Assembly (NCBI GenBank): GCA_949152475.1
Contig: OX424570.1
Span: 9,660,181 to 9,724,180 of the forward strand
Source: Terebella lapidaria
Taxonomy: Eukaryota; Annelida; Polychaeta; Terebellida; Terebellidae
DNA: 64,000 bases
Direction: 5' to 3'
Within the stretch, counting starts at the first letter, position 1. Each line of letters begins with the position of its first letter. Below the pieces are notes generated by a model. The model made no database searches. It saw nothing but the letters and a program-made list of their open reading frames with translations, and had not been told where the DNA came from. Made by a program: the position numbers and the translations under genes. Below are positions 22,801 to 33,500 of this stretch, piece after piece.

Positions 22801-25460
22801 CAGGGTCGTCTAATGAATGGGCTGGTTGGGTCTGAGTTGTAGATTTCTCATTCTTTCTTTTTCTGGTAAAATGTCGGGAGATACGAATCCGCTTATAAAT
22901 GTATATCTATGAGCACTCATGAGCACTTGCTTCAGATCAGACAAGCGGTCTCGTGCGATTTCTTCCATCATTATGAAATTGCAACTCTAATGTACAGGGT
23001 ATTTATATAAGTTATGTTACCTTAGCATTATGATCACAACAACGATAAGCACCACAACTACCACAACAGGCGCTACAGAAGCAGCTACAGCTGGAAAACA
23101 AACGGTCACACCTTATTGTTTTTTTCAGGAGGCTAAATCCATAACTCAATGCATGTACGTGCATGTATGTGAATGGTTGACGCATACACTAAACTTTTTG
23201 TAGTGTATAAGGCAAATACATCTGGTATGGACTATGATGATTATACATTACATGATTACTGATCATGAATGGCAGCCATGCAAAATATATTTATTTCACC
23301 AGGATACCCCATTGTCATGGCCACGATAGGGATACCCTCGGGAATCTTTGTACATACATGAACCAGTGATGACTATGATAGACTCACCTACAACTGGAAA
23401 GGAACCTTCGTTCATTCCTGTCGATGTATCCATGCGTTTTGTTGTTGTGTCTGGTCTCGTATTAACAGATGGTATTTCGGCTGTTGCATTCTGTGTGGTT
23501 GTATTTGATGTGTCTGGAGTGCTTTGTATAATACTTGTGGTTGTGAATGGGGGTTGGAGAGTTGGTGCGCTCGTTTCTGATGGGTAGCTGTCATTTTCTT
23601 AGAGAGTAACAACACATAAGTTATTTTACCTGAAAAGACTGATATTTCTACTATTGTAGGCCTGGATCAACGTACAGTAAAAATGAAACCACATTATATA
23701 TATAATATCATAGTATGAGTGATGTGATCAGCGCATTTATCAAATTCACTACAACTGAGGCTATCGGGACGGTGTGTGGTCGGGTGATGACCCCGGATTA
23801 TTGTAAATGGGGAAAACCTATGTAGACTGTTGTCTTACGTACGATATTGGCACAAGAAGTAGTGGAGTGTTGATGATGGCTCAGCATTCCTCCACTTGAA
23901 TTTGTTGCTGAGATCCAGACTGATCAACATCCGGTTATTTGAATAGAATTCAGCGTCATATGTCCACATCTCCTCATTCCAGACATAGTGCCTCACTCGT
24001 GCCCCTGTGGTTATCACATCAGTCAATATTTACATGCGTGTCTTTCACAAGAATAAGCTTCTTGGTATATGTTTGCGTGATGTCGGGAGGGGGAGGGGGG
24101 GGGGACTCATCTGACAGACGTGCTGATGGCCACTTATAAACTGTTCATTGTTTAGTGATTGAATTGAATCTTGTTTTTAATTTAAATCAAACCGGTTGTT
24201 AGACGTAGTAGAAGCAAAATATGGCGTACCTCCATCCCATTGCCAAGGATATCTAACAACTCCGATCCATATTTGGTCTGAGGAAACATCGACCATCGCC
24301 AATAATGAGGTATTATCAATGTGCCTGTAAGCCAGGTCCCCGCCCAGCTCAGTGTGGCAAAAAGTTTGTGAGTCATACCAGTCACCTCTCCCGGGGATCG
24401 TGTTGTGGACGTAATAACACGTGTCAGAAAACTTGAAGCCTCTATAAGTGCCGACATCACAGGGCATGTCATCTATAAAGGTATAAACAGAGATAATCAC
24501 AATATAACATAGACGTACACATCCCTAAAGTATACATCAATGTATAGACCCTGCATGATCCCATCATACCGGTCTAAGATCTAGGAATACAAACTAAATT
24601 AAGTGAAATGCATGACCGGTTATAAATAGTATAGGAAATATATCACGCTTGCCCAGATTGCATCGATCGCAATATGAATGCATACTATACACCAGTATGC
24701 ATTCATGTTTTGACTGTTGTACAGTCATGATAATACTAGCATCGGGAGGTATTGTAAAACGGTGATATTAGTGTGATGTACCTGTTGCTCCTGGTAGAAA
24801 CTGACAAAAGGGATAGATGTTGCTTATTTGGTCGCAGTTGTCGGCGATAAAGCTTTCATTTTCATCGATTCTGATGCAGTACCCATCCTCCGGTTGGGAT
24901 ATCCCCACATCCTCTGTCGTAAGGTTTATATATAACTGACTGAGTAGGTCTTCCATGGAGAAGGAAGCAACCAAAAATACACGACACATCCGCATTATCA
25001 CAGTTGTACAACATTCACCTACCAGGTACAGGTGACCCATCAAGCAGCCTCCACGTTCTATCATCAATCCTCCTGCCACCGATCCACACCGCGCGTGGCC
25101 ACGGGACATTTTCTAACACAGGGACAGACTCCAACACGGCCTCCACCTGAGACTGTACAGCCGGGTCTGGGATTGATGCGAGAGCGGCATCCTCACGTCT
25201 ACAAGCCTCTCTACTCCGGTCAGAGGTGATACCCTCGGTCTGATTGGTGCCGTACACAACCAGACAGAATCCAGTAGAGTTACACCGTCTATTGACAGTG
25301 TATATCCCATCGACATTTCTGAGGTGCAAAACTGTGATGAAAATAAACACATAAAACAATATATGATAGTGAACAGTAGAACAATGTCAATCATGTTGAT
25401 CCCGTGTAGCAAACACTGACCAATAATAAATTGATAAAGCAGTATTATTTTCATGTCCAT
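19847..25460 (-). CDS. Dual-CTLD transmembrane receptor, tail type B (copy B1), intact, 551 aa
   Basis: Nine exons join in frame (1656 nt): 25421-25460 signal (MDMKIILLYQFIIG), 25023-25331 and 24782-24913 CTLD1 (aa about 29-160), 24230-24472 and 23843-24004 CTLD2 (161-295), 23388-23597 Thr/Ser stalk, 23021-23090 TM (Ala/Val-rich, uncharged), 22609-22862 and 19847-20082 tail (389-551). Ectodomain introns are all phase 1. CTLD2 keeps the CTLD cysteines, GGDLAY and WIG core, but I see no EPN/QPD or WND calcium-sugar motif, so ligand binding is probably non-canonical. The tail has a DNPQY site (PTB or endocytic type), IYAQP, and the end APTGDIYAVSMKNVL shared with copy B2. The last intron is almost filled by a 2.4-kb Helentron-like element. 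Ligand and signalling role are unknown. Confidence 0.85.
20191..22586 (-). mobile_element. Helentron-like element (copy A) in the last intron of receptor B1
   Basis: Read on the minus strand it begins TTTTTAGGTTACCGGACC and ends GTAACCTTTCTTAGCCC plus a hairpin TTAGCCCTTGGGCTAA followed by TTTT. Short subterminal inverted repeats, a 3' hairpin and internal tandem repeats (about 130 bp, 20220-21180) are hallmarks of non-autonomous Helentrons (HINE/DINE type). The repeats carry nuclear-receptor-like sites: perfect AGGTCAAAGGTCA at 20534, 20822 and 20956, and many TCAAGGTCA half-sites. A poly-G run lies at 22090-22108. Replication proteins are absent. It sits in sense orientation, about 22 nt from the splice donor. 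Confidence 0.72.
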
Positions 25461-25554
25461 ATTCCATTCGACAGACCAGTCTCCCAAAGAATAATCCAAT
25501 ATTCCTTATCAATATGCGAGAGCGCCAAGGCGTACACAGAGAAAGGTGTCTGGC

Positions 25555-25800
25555 CTAAATACAACCAGCACGGCAGAAGTTGTCAGCCAAGTCTGTCACT
25601 GTATTGAAGCCGCCCTCACGCCCCGTCACACACGACATGCTCCAGAACCAGGAAGTAATGCCTGGGTCACATTTGTACAGGTCGCCGGCCGATATGGGGA
25701 CATCCATAGTATTTAACGATTTTCCGGCCGCCGGTGATAGTTTGTCAGGCATCTTTCCCATATCTTTCGAGTGGCAATGAAACCACCAGGCATTGTCTGC
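25555..25800 (-). pseudogene. Unrecognised exon-like ORF upstream of receptor B1, repeated in other copies
   Basis: An open frame rich in Trp and Cys (KCDPGITSWFWSMSC, then DLADNFCRAGC) ends at 25555, just upstream of the B1 start. Diverged copies sit upstream of A1 (about 4545-4630, with a stop) and, in the opposite orientation, at about 27955-28050. Its 5' side is cut by the transposon inserted at 25827. I do not recognise a domain. It may be the last exon of a neighbouring gene captured in the duplicating unit, or conserved promoter DNA that happens to be open. Confidence 0.3.
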
Positions 25801-25826
25801 CGGTGAATGCTATAGTCACCAACGAT

Positions 25827-27611
25827 CACTGTAGACAAGCGGTGGCGCGGTGAAATAATTTCGAACGGTTGGTGATCAATTTCGAACGGTCCACACATTA
25901 AGGTAGGTGAAAAGTATATTTGTCTGTTGTTTATGTCACGAATATCTATATTTACCACCTCGGTGAAACTTCACTGACAAATGGAATGCTTTTGAAGCAC
26001 GACGAACTTCTTATTATTCTTTATTAAATAGTTTTGAGATGCGAGAAGCACTAAACATGTCATTAATATGTAATATCGTTTTTATTGTGTGCTCAAGTTT
26101 GATGGCAGTGTAAAATTGATTAAATAAATATATATTGAACATCCAGTCACCCCCCCCCCCCTCCTCTCTAAGTACATAGGGTGATCAGTCTAGTGGTACG
26201 GTTGGGTGTTAAATATATCTGGACAAAACAACATTGGTATATGCAAGCATTGAGTCACAATCCCGCATTGAAATGTAGCTGTATGCATGAGGTAAAGAAT
26301 ATATATGCACATTACAGGTCAGCATGCAAAAACGTTACATAGACTAGGGTGAATTGTACAATGTATCCCGGCGTGGCGGACCAAGCTTATTTCGGTCCTC
26401 CATATAAAAACACTAAGAAAATATAAATGAAGGCGCTATCGATGAATGTGACAATATATCCAATGCGCATTTAACTGTTAGGAAATTTTCCACCTTCAAC
26501 CAGCATAAAAAGGCGCTATCGATGAATGTGAAAATATATCGAATGTGCATTAAACTGTTAGGAAATTTTCCGCCTTCAATCAGCATAAAAGCGGTTTGAG
26601 TGGACACTGATGTCACATCTGTTCCCACAAAGTCGTAGTCACCACCATCTTCATCCATTGGCGTTGGTGCATCTTCGAACACCATTTTCTCAGACGCATC
26701 TGGCTTTTCTGGAGGTTGACGAATACCGTAATTTGTTTAGGTATTTTTTTCGAGGGACTTTCTGTGTCTAAAGTCTTTTGTCTGTTTATCAGTCGACCCT
26801 CTTCAACCGAGCAAACATCGCTTGGCATATCCTTTGCCATACATTTGTAGTGCAAGGCTTTATTCATAGCCTTCATTATCTTTGCACATTATGCTAAGTC
26901 TCATTCCCGCGTGTTCTTCCTTATATTGGTCCAACACCTCAGCTATGTCATCATAAAAAATCTTACAGAGGTAGCACATAAAACTGGCCATGATTACTTT
27001 GTTTGGTACCTATAGAACACATAATACAAGATCAATACATTATTTTTTTAACGTTCGAAATTGATTGCCTATGAAAAATAGCACCGCCCGTTCGAAATTG
27101 ATCGCTTATCAATATTATTCTTATCACGGTGATAGCATCTTCACCCTTCGATCTTCGAAAACAACACCGCCCGTTCGAAATTGATCGCTTATCAATATTA
27201 TTCTTATCACGGTGTTAGCACCTTCACCCTTCGATCTCCATACTTCAATTTTTAGTGATAGGTTTCGGGCAATATGTGCTTTGAAAACCATCAATATACA
27301 GTGATGAAATTGATCTATATATTACGCAGATTGTCAACAAACTGGAATCATCAGGAAATACAAGATCACTTGTGTTTCCACATCGGTTTGTCTCTACCTG
27401 CGAAACCCTCAAAAACTTACAAATGACTTATGATCATTTCTTGGTGCCAAAATTGAAATGTTATGTCTATGAATTTGAAATTACTTCAAAATTTACTCAC
27501 TCTTCACCCTGCCTCAGTGTGCGGACCGTTCGAAGTTGATCGCTAACCGTTCGAAATTGATCACCAAGCTGGTTCAGAATTATTTTACTGCACCACCGCT
27601 TGTCTACAGTG
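25827..27611 (-). mobile_element. 1.8-kb CACTG-ended transposon with 5-bp target duplication
   Basis: The ends are inverted repeats sharing CACTGTAGACAAGCGGTGG and then about 60 bp of imperfect match, flanked by ACGAT on both sides (25822-25826 and 27612-27616). The motif CGTTCGAAATTGATC repeats subterminally at both ends. It has the same end type and duplication length as the element at 14269-18864, so both probably used related transposases. It contains a fragmentary protein-coding segment and an 81-bp tandem duplication (26430-26590). An approximately 100-bp direct repeat lies at 27080-27230. Confidence 0.75.
26413..26991 (-). pseudogene. Broken zinc-finger-like ORFs inside the CACTG-ended transposon
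   Basis: The first ORF starts at 26991 with MASFMCYLCKIFYDD and a spaced His, resembling a single C2H2-type finger. It stops after 43 codons, and two overlapping frames continue (26876-26613, then 26685-26413) with an acidic segment PMDEDGGDYDFVG. The frame jumps suggest indels in a once continuous gene. It could be an N-terminal transposase or captured host fragment; no DDE/DEDH catalytic core is visible. Confidence 0.4.
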
Positions 27612-28479
27612 ACGATGCCCTACCGAAGTTCGCATGATACCCTACTGATACCTGCTCGGTGACCGTCTGATATATACAAATCCGACATTCATCGGCGCCC
27701 AGTAGGATACCCTGCGGTGATCGCCTGGTGAGCTACCCACATTGGTAGGCCGAAAAATTTGTTTGATTCCCTCGGCACCTGGTGGGCAGCAAGCGGGCTA
27801 GCGATTCACCACTGATGTCATTTTTTCCACCGGTCGCCGCAAGAAAATAACTCGGCGTTATTTTCTTCCGATGCCTCCACCCACGTGTCTACGATGTCCG
27901 ATTGTTGTGCGATGGTCACGGATGATCTTTCCGCGCTCGGTGGGTGATAAGCCGAAATGGCCAAAATGCCTTTTCATGCACCGTGTTCTTATCGGCGTAG
28001 GCATCGGTGCAAGTGTGACCTAGGCATAAACCTCACCAGAATGAACATTGAAGTGGAGGTCGTGATCATGTTCTGGTCCTTCACAAAGCAGCATGTAACA
28101 AATATATGCTGCTTAATATATTTAGTTGAGTTGTCTATTTATTATTGCCTGTTATCTTTGTATTTTGATATATATATTGGTAACCTTCGTGAGACTGCTA
28201 TTGGGAGTATTATGCTTTCGTGTTTTAGTTGACTGCTCAAAACTTCTTCGAAACGTTGTCATTATTGTCACAGCGTGTTAAAATATCATGTGGTTACATT
28301 CGTGACATTATGATATTCAACATGGTATCACAATATGAATCTGTTACTGATATTACGATACCATTCTTGCAATTGCATAATTATTTGGAATAATTTAATA
28401 TTCAGACAATACATTCCATATCATGTTCATTACATGTCACATTATTTCTGATACATAGAATTCTCTATACTTCAGATTT
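27612..28479. other. Intergenic; mirrored receptor upstream DNA
   Basis: 27640-27960 is more GC-rich with no recognised gene. About 27955-28440 is the receptor upstream block in the opposite orientation to that before 25500, consistent with a head-to-head arrangement of copy B1 and the plus-strand pseudogene. Confidence 0.5.
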
Positions 28480-29452
28480 TGATTCTAGGATCAGAGCCGA
28501 TATGCTTGTATAGGAGAGAATGCGGTCCTAGCATCAATACCGAGATTCAGCTGTACAGTTCCTGGTGGAGACTGTATTGGAGTCTGTCCCTGTGTTAGAT
28601 GATATCTCGGAGTCATACGGGGTGTGGGTCGGTGGCAGGAGGAGTCAGGATGATACATGGAGAATGATTAAAAGTACAGCCAAGTACTGCCTGGTAGATT
28701 TACATATACAAACATTGGAGGGGACGCATACAATACATACCACATGTTCTCCACCTAATAGTCAGGTGAGAATATGCCAGTAGAGTGGATAATATGTGGT
28801 CACATGAATGTAGATGAAAACATTTATGTGGACAACATTGATGAAACAACAGGCAAAATATACGCGCTTTGTCACTAATTACAATCGGGTACGCAGCGTC
28901 ATGTATGCGCTGTTTGAGTAGTTTTATATTGGTGACATGGTTGGATTTCATGCAATTTGTTTTACTATATAATCCCGTTACAGATAATACTTACATCGTC
29001 CACAAAAACACCGGATTCCTTTTCTCTGATCATATGTTCAGAGAGGTGACTGGTATGACACTCAAACCTTCTGCCATACCAAATTCGGTGTAGATCTGGC
29101 CTAAGATACTTTAATATACTTTAATAACATATGGTATCCATAGCGGATGTATGTCATGTAGAAAAAATCTGAAATGAATCAGTGTATGAATCAGTGTATT
29201 GTGTGTTTCTTCCTAGCTGAAGGTCAAGTTGATCAATCAAATACTGACGATACTGCACAGGACCATGTGAAGGCATTCTTCACTCTTCCAAACATATCCA
29301 AGTGAAACTAGGTTGGTCCCAGCAAAAAACCAAAAATCAACGGCTAAGCCTACATTGAAAGGAGCCAGGAAAGCTGCCAGACCAGACGTGGCACACGTGG
29401 AGGCCCCTACTGGGGATATCTATACACTGTCTACAAAGAATGTATCTCGACA
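28480..29452 (+). pseudogene. Collapsed dual-CTLD receptor with tail type B
   Basis: Remnants lie in gene order on the plus strand: CTLD1 first exon about 28490-28676 (frameshifted, then VWVGGRR), CTLD1 second exon about 28797-28880 (MNVDENIYVDN, closest to copy B2; a cysteine is Ile), CTLD2 first exon 28982-29098 (GFLFSD, then a deletion to GDWYDTQTFCHT), and the last tail exon 29218-29452 (in-frame stop, then AHVEAPTGDIYTLSTKNVS). Second CTLD2, stalk, TM and first tail exons are missing. No signal exon was found. The tail marks it as a type B gene diverging from copy B1. Confidence 0.8.
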
Positions 29453-30501
29453 TTGGTTCTCCAGAGTTTTCCACCATCATTTGACCACATATAATGCTGA
29501 TTTAAGTGACCACATATTAAGCGCGATTTACAATTTCTTCATATTTTATATTATTTATATATGGCTATAAGGGGGTGAAAAATGTGTCAGGGAATAAGTG
29601 AACATTTCCACCAACACGTGCGACCCCCTCATTGATTCTGAAACCTTATGCTGTATGATATCCGTCAAAGATTCTGTGTACACATTGAATATTAACTAGT
29701 ATATATGGCTTGTATATTAACTTTACAGCATATCTATCGCAAATATTTTATTACATGAAACAAAAATAATAAAAAGCGTACTAAATCTTATGTCACTGGG
29801 TGAAGCACACCTCCATTCATTGCATCACAGCACATGGTGAGCGGTGAAAATGCTCCGTTTTTTAAGTAAGTTAGTTCATATTATTAGTTCAAGAAAGTAG
29901 ACAAAAACAAGAACGATTCGGAATAACATTTTTGGATGAGGAAGGAGCAATGTTTCTATGCAGAAAACACATGAGACATGGCGCCGATGATGTGCTCTAG
30001 CTCTGAAGTGTGCTTTACGGGTGGCTAAGCTTTCGTTTTGCTTATTCGGTTTATATCATGTGGCAATAAATTCAGTAGACTCGGTGTTTTGCCTGTGTCA
30101 AGTGTATCTAAAACGAGCGTTGATAGTTATTTTAGGGCAAAGAATGTGTCAAAGATGTGGTTCCTTCTGAATTTCTCTCCAGTAGTGGGTCTTCTTGATT
30201 ACATCACCAAACACTCCAAATTTTTTTTTTGCTGAAATGACACCATAAACTCTGAGATAAATCTACCTGTTTTTGGCACCTTGCTATGTGCATGAGGGCA
30301 TGAAGATGTATGTCTTCTTCTAACATTTAAGCTTGTCAGATGTTGTCACTAGGTTTTAGATGTACAATTTGCACCGTACTCTATAACGAAACCAAATTAT
30401 GCATACTTTTGTGTGGGCTGTTCCACATGATTATCAACTATGAGACCACATTCTCTGCTACAACTTGCAATTGGGAAGATATATGTTGCTGTATCTGAGC
30501 A
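29453..30501. other. Intergenic with an unclassified dispersed repeat
   Basis: About 29930-30190 encodes in broken frame NKFSRLGVLPVSSVSKTS, the same phrase as on the minus strand at 46586-46822, so both are pieces of one unidentified repeat. The rest is AT-rich and would hold the promoter of the receptor starting at 30502. Confidence 0.45.
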
Positions 30502-33500
30502 ATGGGTTTGAAGCAAATTTTCCTTTACCAAGCACTTATCGGTGAGTATCATGGATTTGGTCACATATTTGCTATGTATGGTAACCATGGTAACCATATC
30601 ACAACTTTATTGATCTATGTAGATTTCTCTGTGTTTTCTGGGATATTTGACTGAGCACGTGTTGTATGTATGTTGTAGGTCACTCACCCATATATTGTTG
30701 ATGTACATGTTTGTATATTGTATATATTGTGGAGTTTGGCATGTAGCCTAGAAATCTAACAGGAAAAATCAAAAGGGATGTTGTATATTATATACCAATT
30801 ATAATATTTCAAACAATAATGTTCCATATTCTCGAGCTTTATCTCTACTTAAAAATGTTGTATTTTATGTTTGTTATTGGGATCATCTAGATCTGGTTGT
30901 ATTGGTGGTAACTAGTTGATACTTTAATACCTTTGACAGCTCTTCAGTTCAGGGAAGGACAGAGCATGTACATCGTTAATAGACAATGTAATTCTACTGG
31001 ATTCTGTCTGGTTGTGTACGGCTCTAACCAGACTAACGGCGTCACCTGGGATGAGAGTAGAGATGCTTGTATAGGAGAGAATGCTACCTTCGCATCAACC
31101 CCAGACGTGGCTGCACAGTCTTATGTGGCGGCTGTTTTGGAGAATGTCCCGGTGTTAGAAGATGTCCCAGGGTCAGACGGGGTGTGGGTCGGTGGAAGAA
31201 GCATACGGAGATCGTTTTGGTTGCTGATCGATGGATCACCCCTACCTGGTTTGTGTGTCTACTAACTTTTATTTTGTTGGCAGTTAACTGAGATTTAAAA
31301 ATATGTTTCTCTTGATTTGATTTTCTGCAAATGTGTCACGTCATGAGTTGTATTTATTACAACAGCGACGAAAGGAAAAGAATAAAAATGCAAATTAATG
31401 ACAGTAATTGTTCCAGATGGTGTGTCAGTAGAGAGGGATTCTGGAGATTGCGTCCGACTCAGTCAAGACAGAAATTTCTCATCTATCTATTGTGATTGGA
31501 TATACGACAACTTATATCCTATGTGTCAATTTCCCATTGGACCTCCAGGTACAATCACTTTCTAGTATATCATGATTACTGACGGTTTAATACAGGAGAA
31601 TGTGGCCGGGTTTTTAGGTTACCGGGCTTTTGGTATACTGTAGGTCCAATAACCTATTGCCGTGGCGTTGCGTCCGTCGTCCGTCCGTTCACATTTTCAT
31701 CTTTAAAGTTTACTATGGAATATTTATGAAATTTTGCACAAAAATACCTAAAAATATTTCCAGGAAAGGTTTTTTTAGTTTTCTGATTTTCGAATTTTTT
31801 TCAAAATGGCGGCCGTTTTCGTTGGAAAATGGCCAATTTTGGACTTTGACGGTCGTTTTCTCAAAATCTATCGGGTAACTTTTTTTCTTATTGATGCGTA
31901 ACACTCCTCATATGTACCCCCTGTGACATGTATAAATTTCTTTGCCCTTGAATCGCTCGAAGTGGGCCATTTTGGGCCCAAACTCAGCCCAAATGGGACT
32001 TTCCCATGTTAAATTCTCCTATGCTTTCTAAGTCTAATATCTCACTCAATATTGAGATTAGAGACAAGAAATCAATTGTGGATATATAGGAAATGATATA
32101 TTCTGAATATTCTCTTGACCTTGAATTTGACCTCTGACCTCGGTTTCAAGGTCACAGCAGCCGTTTCCATCGAAAAGTGCTCAATTTTGGACTTTGCAGT
32201 CGTTTTCTCAAAATCTGTTCAGTATTTTTTTTTCTTGTTGATGCATAACACTCTAATGTCTAATATCTAAATATTAATAACATAATATCTATATATTAAT
32301 AATAATAGCTTATTATCGACTTTACAGCTTAGGAATCAATTGTGGACATATAGGAAATGATATATGCCGAATACTCTGATGACCTTGAATTTGACCTTTG
32401 ACCTCATTTTCAAGGTCACAGGACAAAATGGCTGATATCTCACTTATTATCGAGTTTACAGCTTAGGGATCAATTGTGGACATATAGGAAATGATATATG
32501 CTGAATAGTCTCGTGACCTTGAGTTTGAATTTTGACCTCAGTTTCGAGGTCAGAACACAGAATGGCTAATATCTCGCTTATTATTGACTTTACAACGATC
32601 AATTGTGTACATAAAGGAAATGATATATGCCGAATGCTCTGATAACCTTGAATTTGACCTTTGACCTCATTTTCAAGGTCACCGGACAAAATGGCTAATA
32701 TCTCGCTAATTATTGACTTTACAGCTTAGGAATCAATTGTGGACATATAGGAAATAATATATTATGAATGGTCTCCTGACCTTGAAATTGACCTTTGACC
32801 TCAGTTTCAAGGTCAGAGCACAAAATGGCTAATATCTCGCTTATTATTGACTTTACGGCTTAGGAATCAATTGTGGACATATAGGAAATGCTATATACCG
32901 AATTTTCTGATGACCTTGAATTCGACCTTTGACCTCATTTTCAAGGTCAAAGGACAAAATAGTTTATATCTCGCTTCTTATCGACTTTACAGCTTAGCAA
33001 TCAATATGAACATATAGGGAATGATATATCCAGATTATTGTCATGACCTTGAGTTGACCTTTGACCTCATTTTCAAAGTCACCGGACAAAATGGCTAATA
33101 TCTCATTTATTATTGATTTTACAGCTTAGGGAGCAATTGTGGACATATAGGAAATGATATATGCTGAATATTCTCGTGACCTTGAATTTGACCTCTGACT
33201 TCACTTTCAAGGTCAAGAGCACAAAATAGCCAATATCTTGCGTATTATAGATTTTACAGCTTAGGAATCAATTGTGGACATTTAGGAAATGATTTACGCC
33301 GAATATTCTGATGACCTTGAATTTGACCTTTGACCTCTTTTTCAAGATCACAGGAAAAGTGGCTAATATCTCGCTTCTTATCGACTTTACAGCTTAGGAA
33401 TCAATTATGAACATATAGTAAATTATATACCTCATTATCAAGATCACATGACAAAATAGCTAATATCTCACTTATTATCGATTTTACAGCTTGGGGATCA

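Noticed and set aside
23843-24004. Calcium-dependent sugar-binding site in CTLD2
   Set aside because: No EPN/QPD or WND tripeptide at the expected positions in any copy; FKWxxA replaces the WND area.
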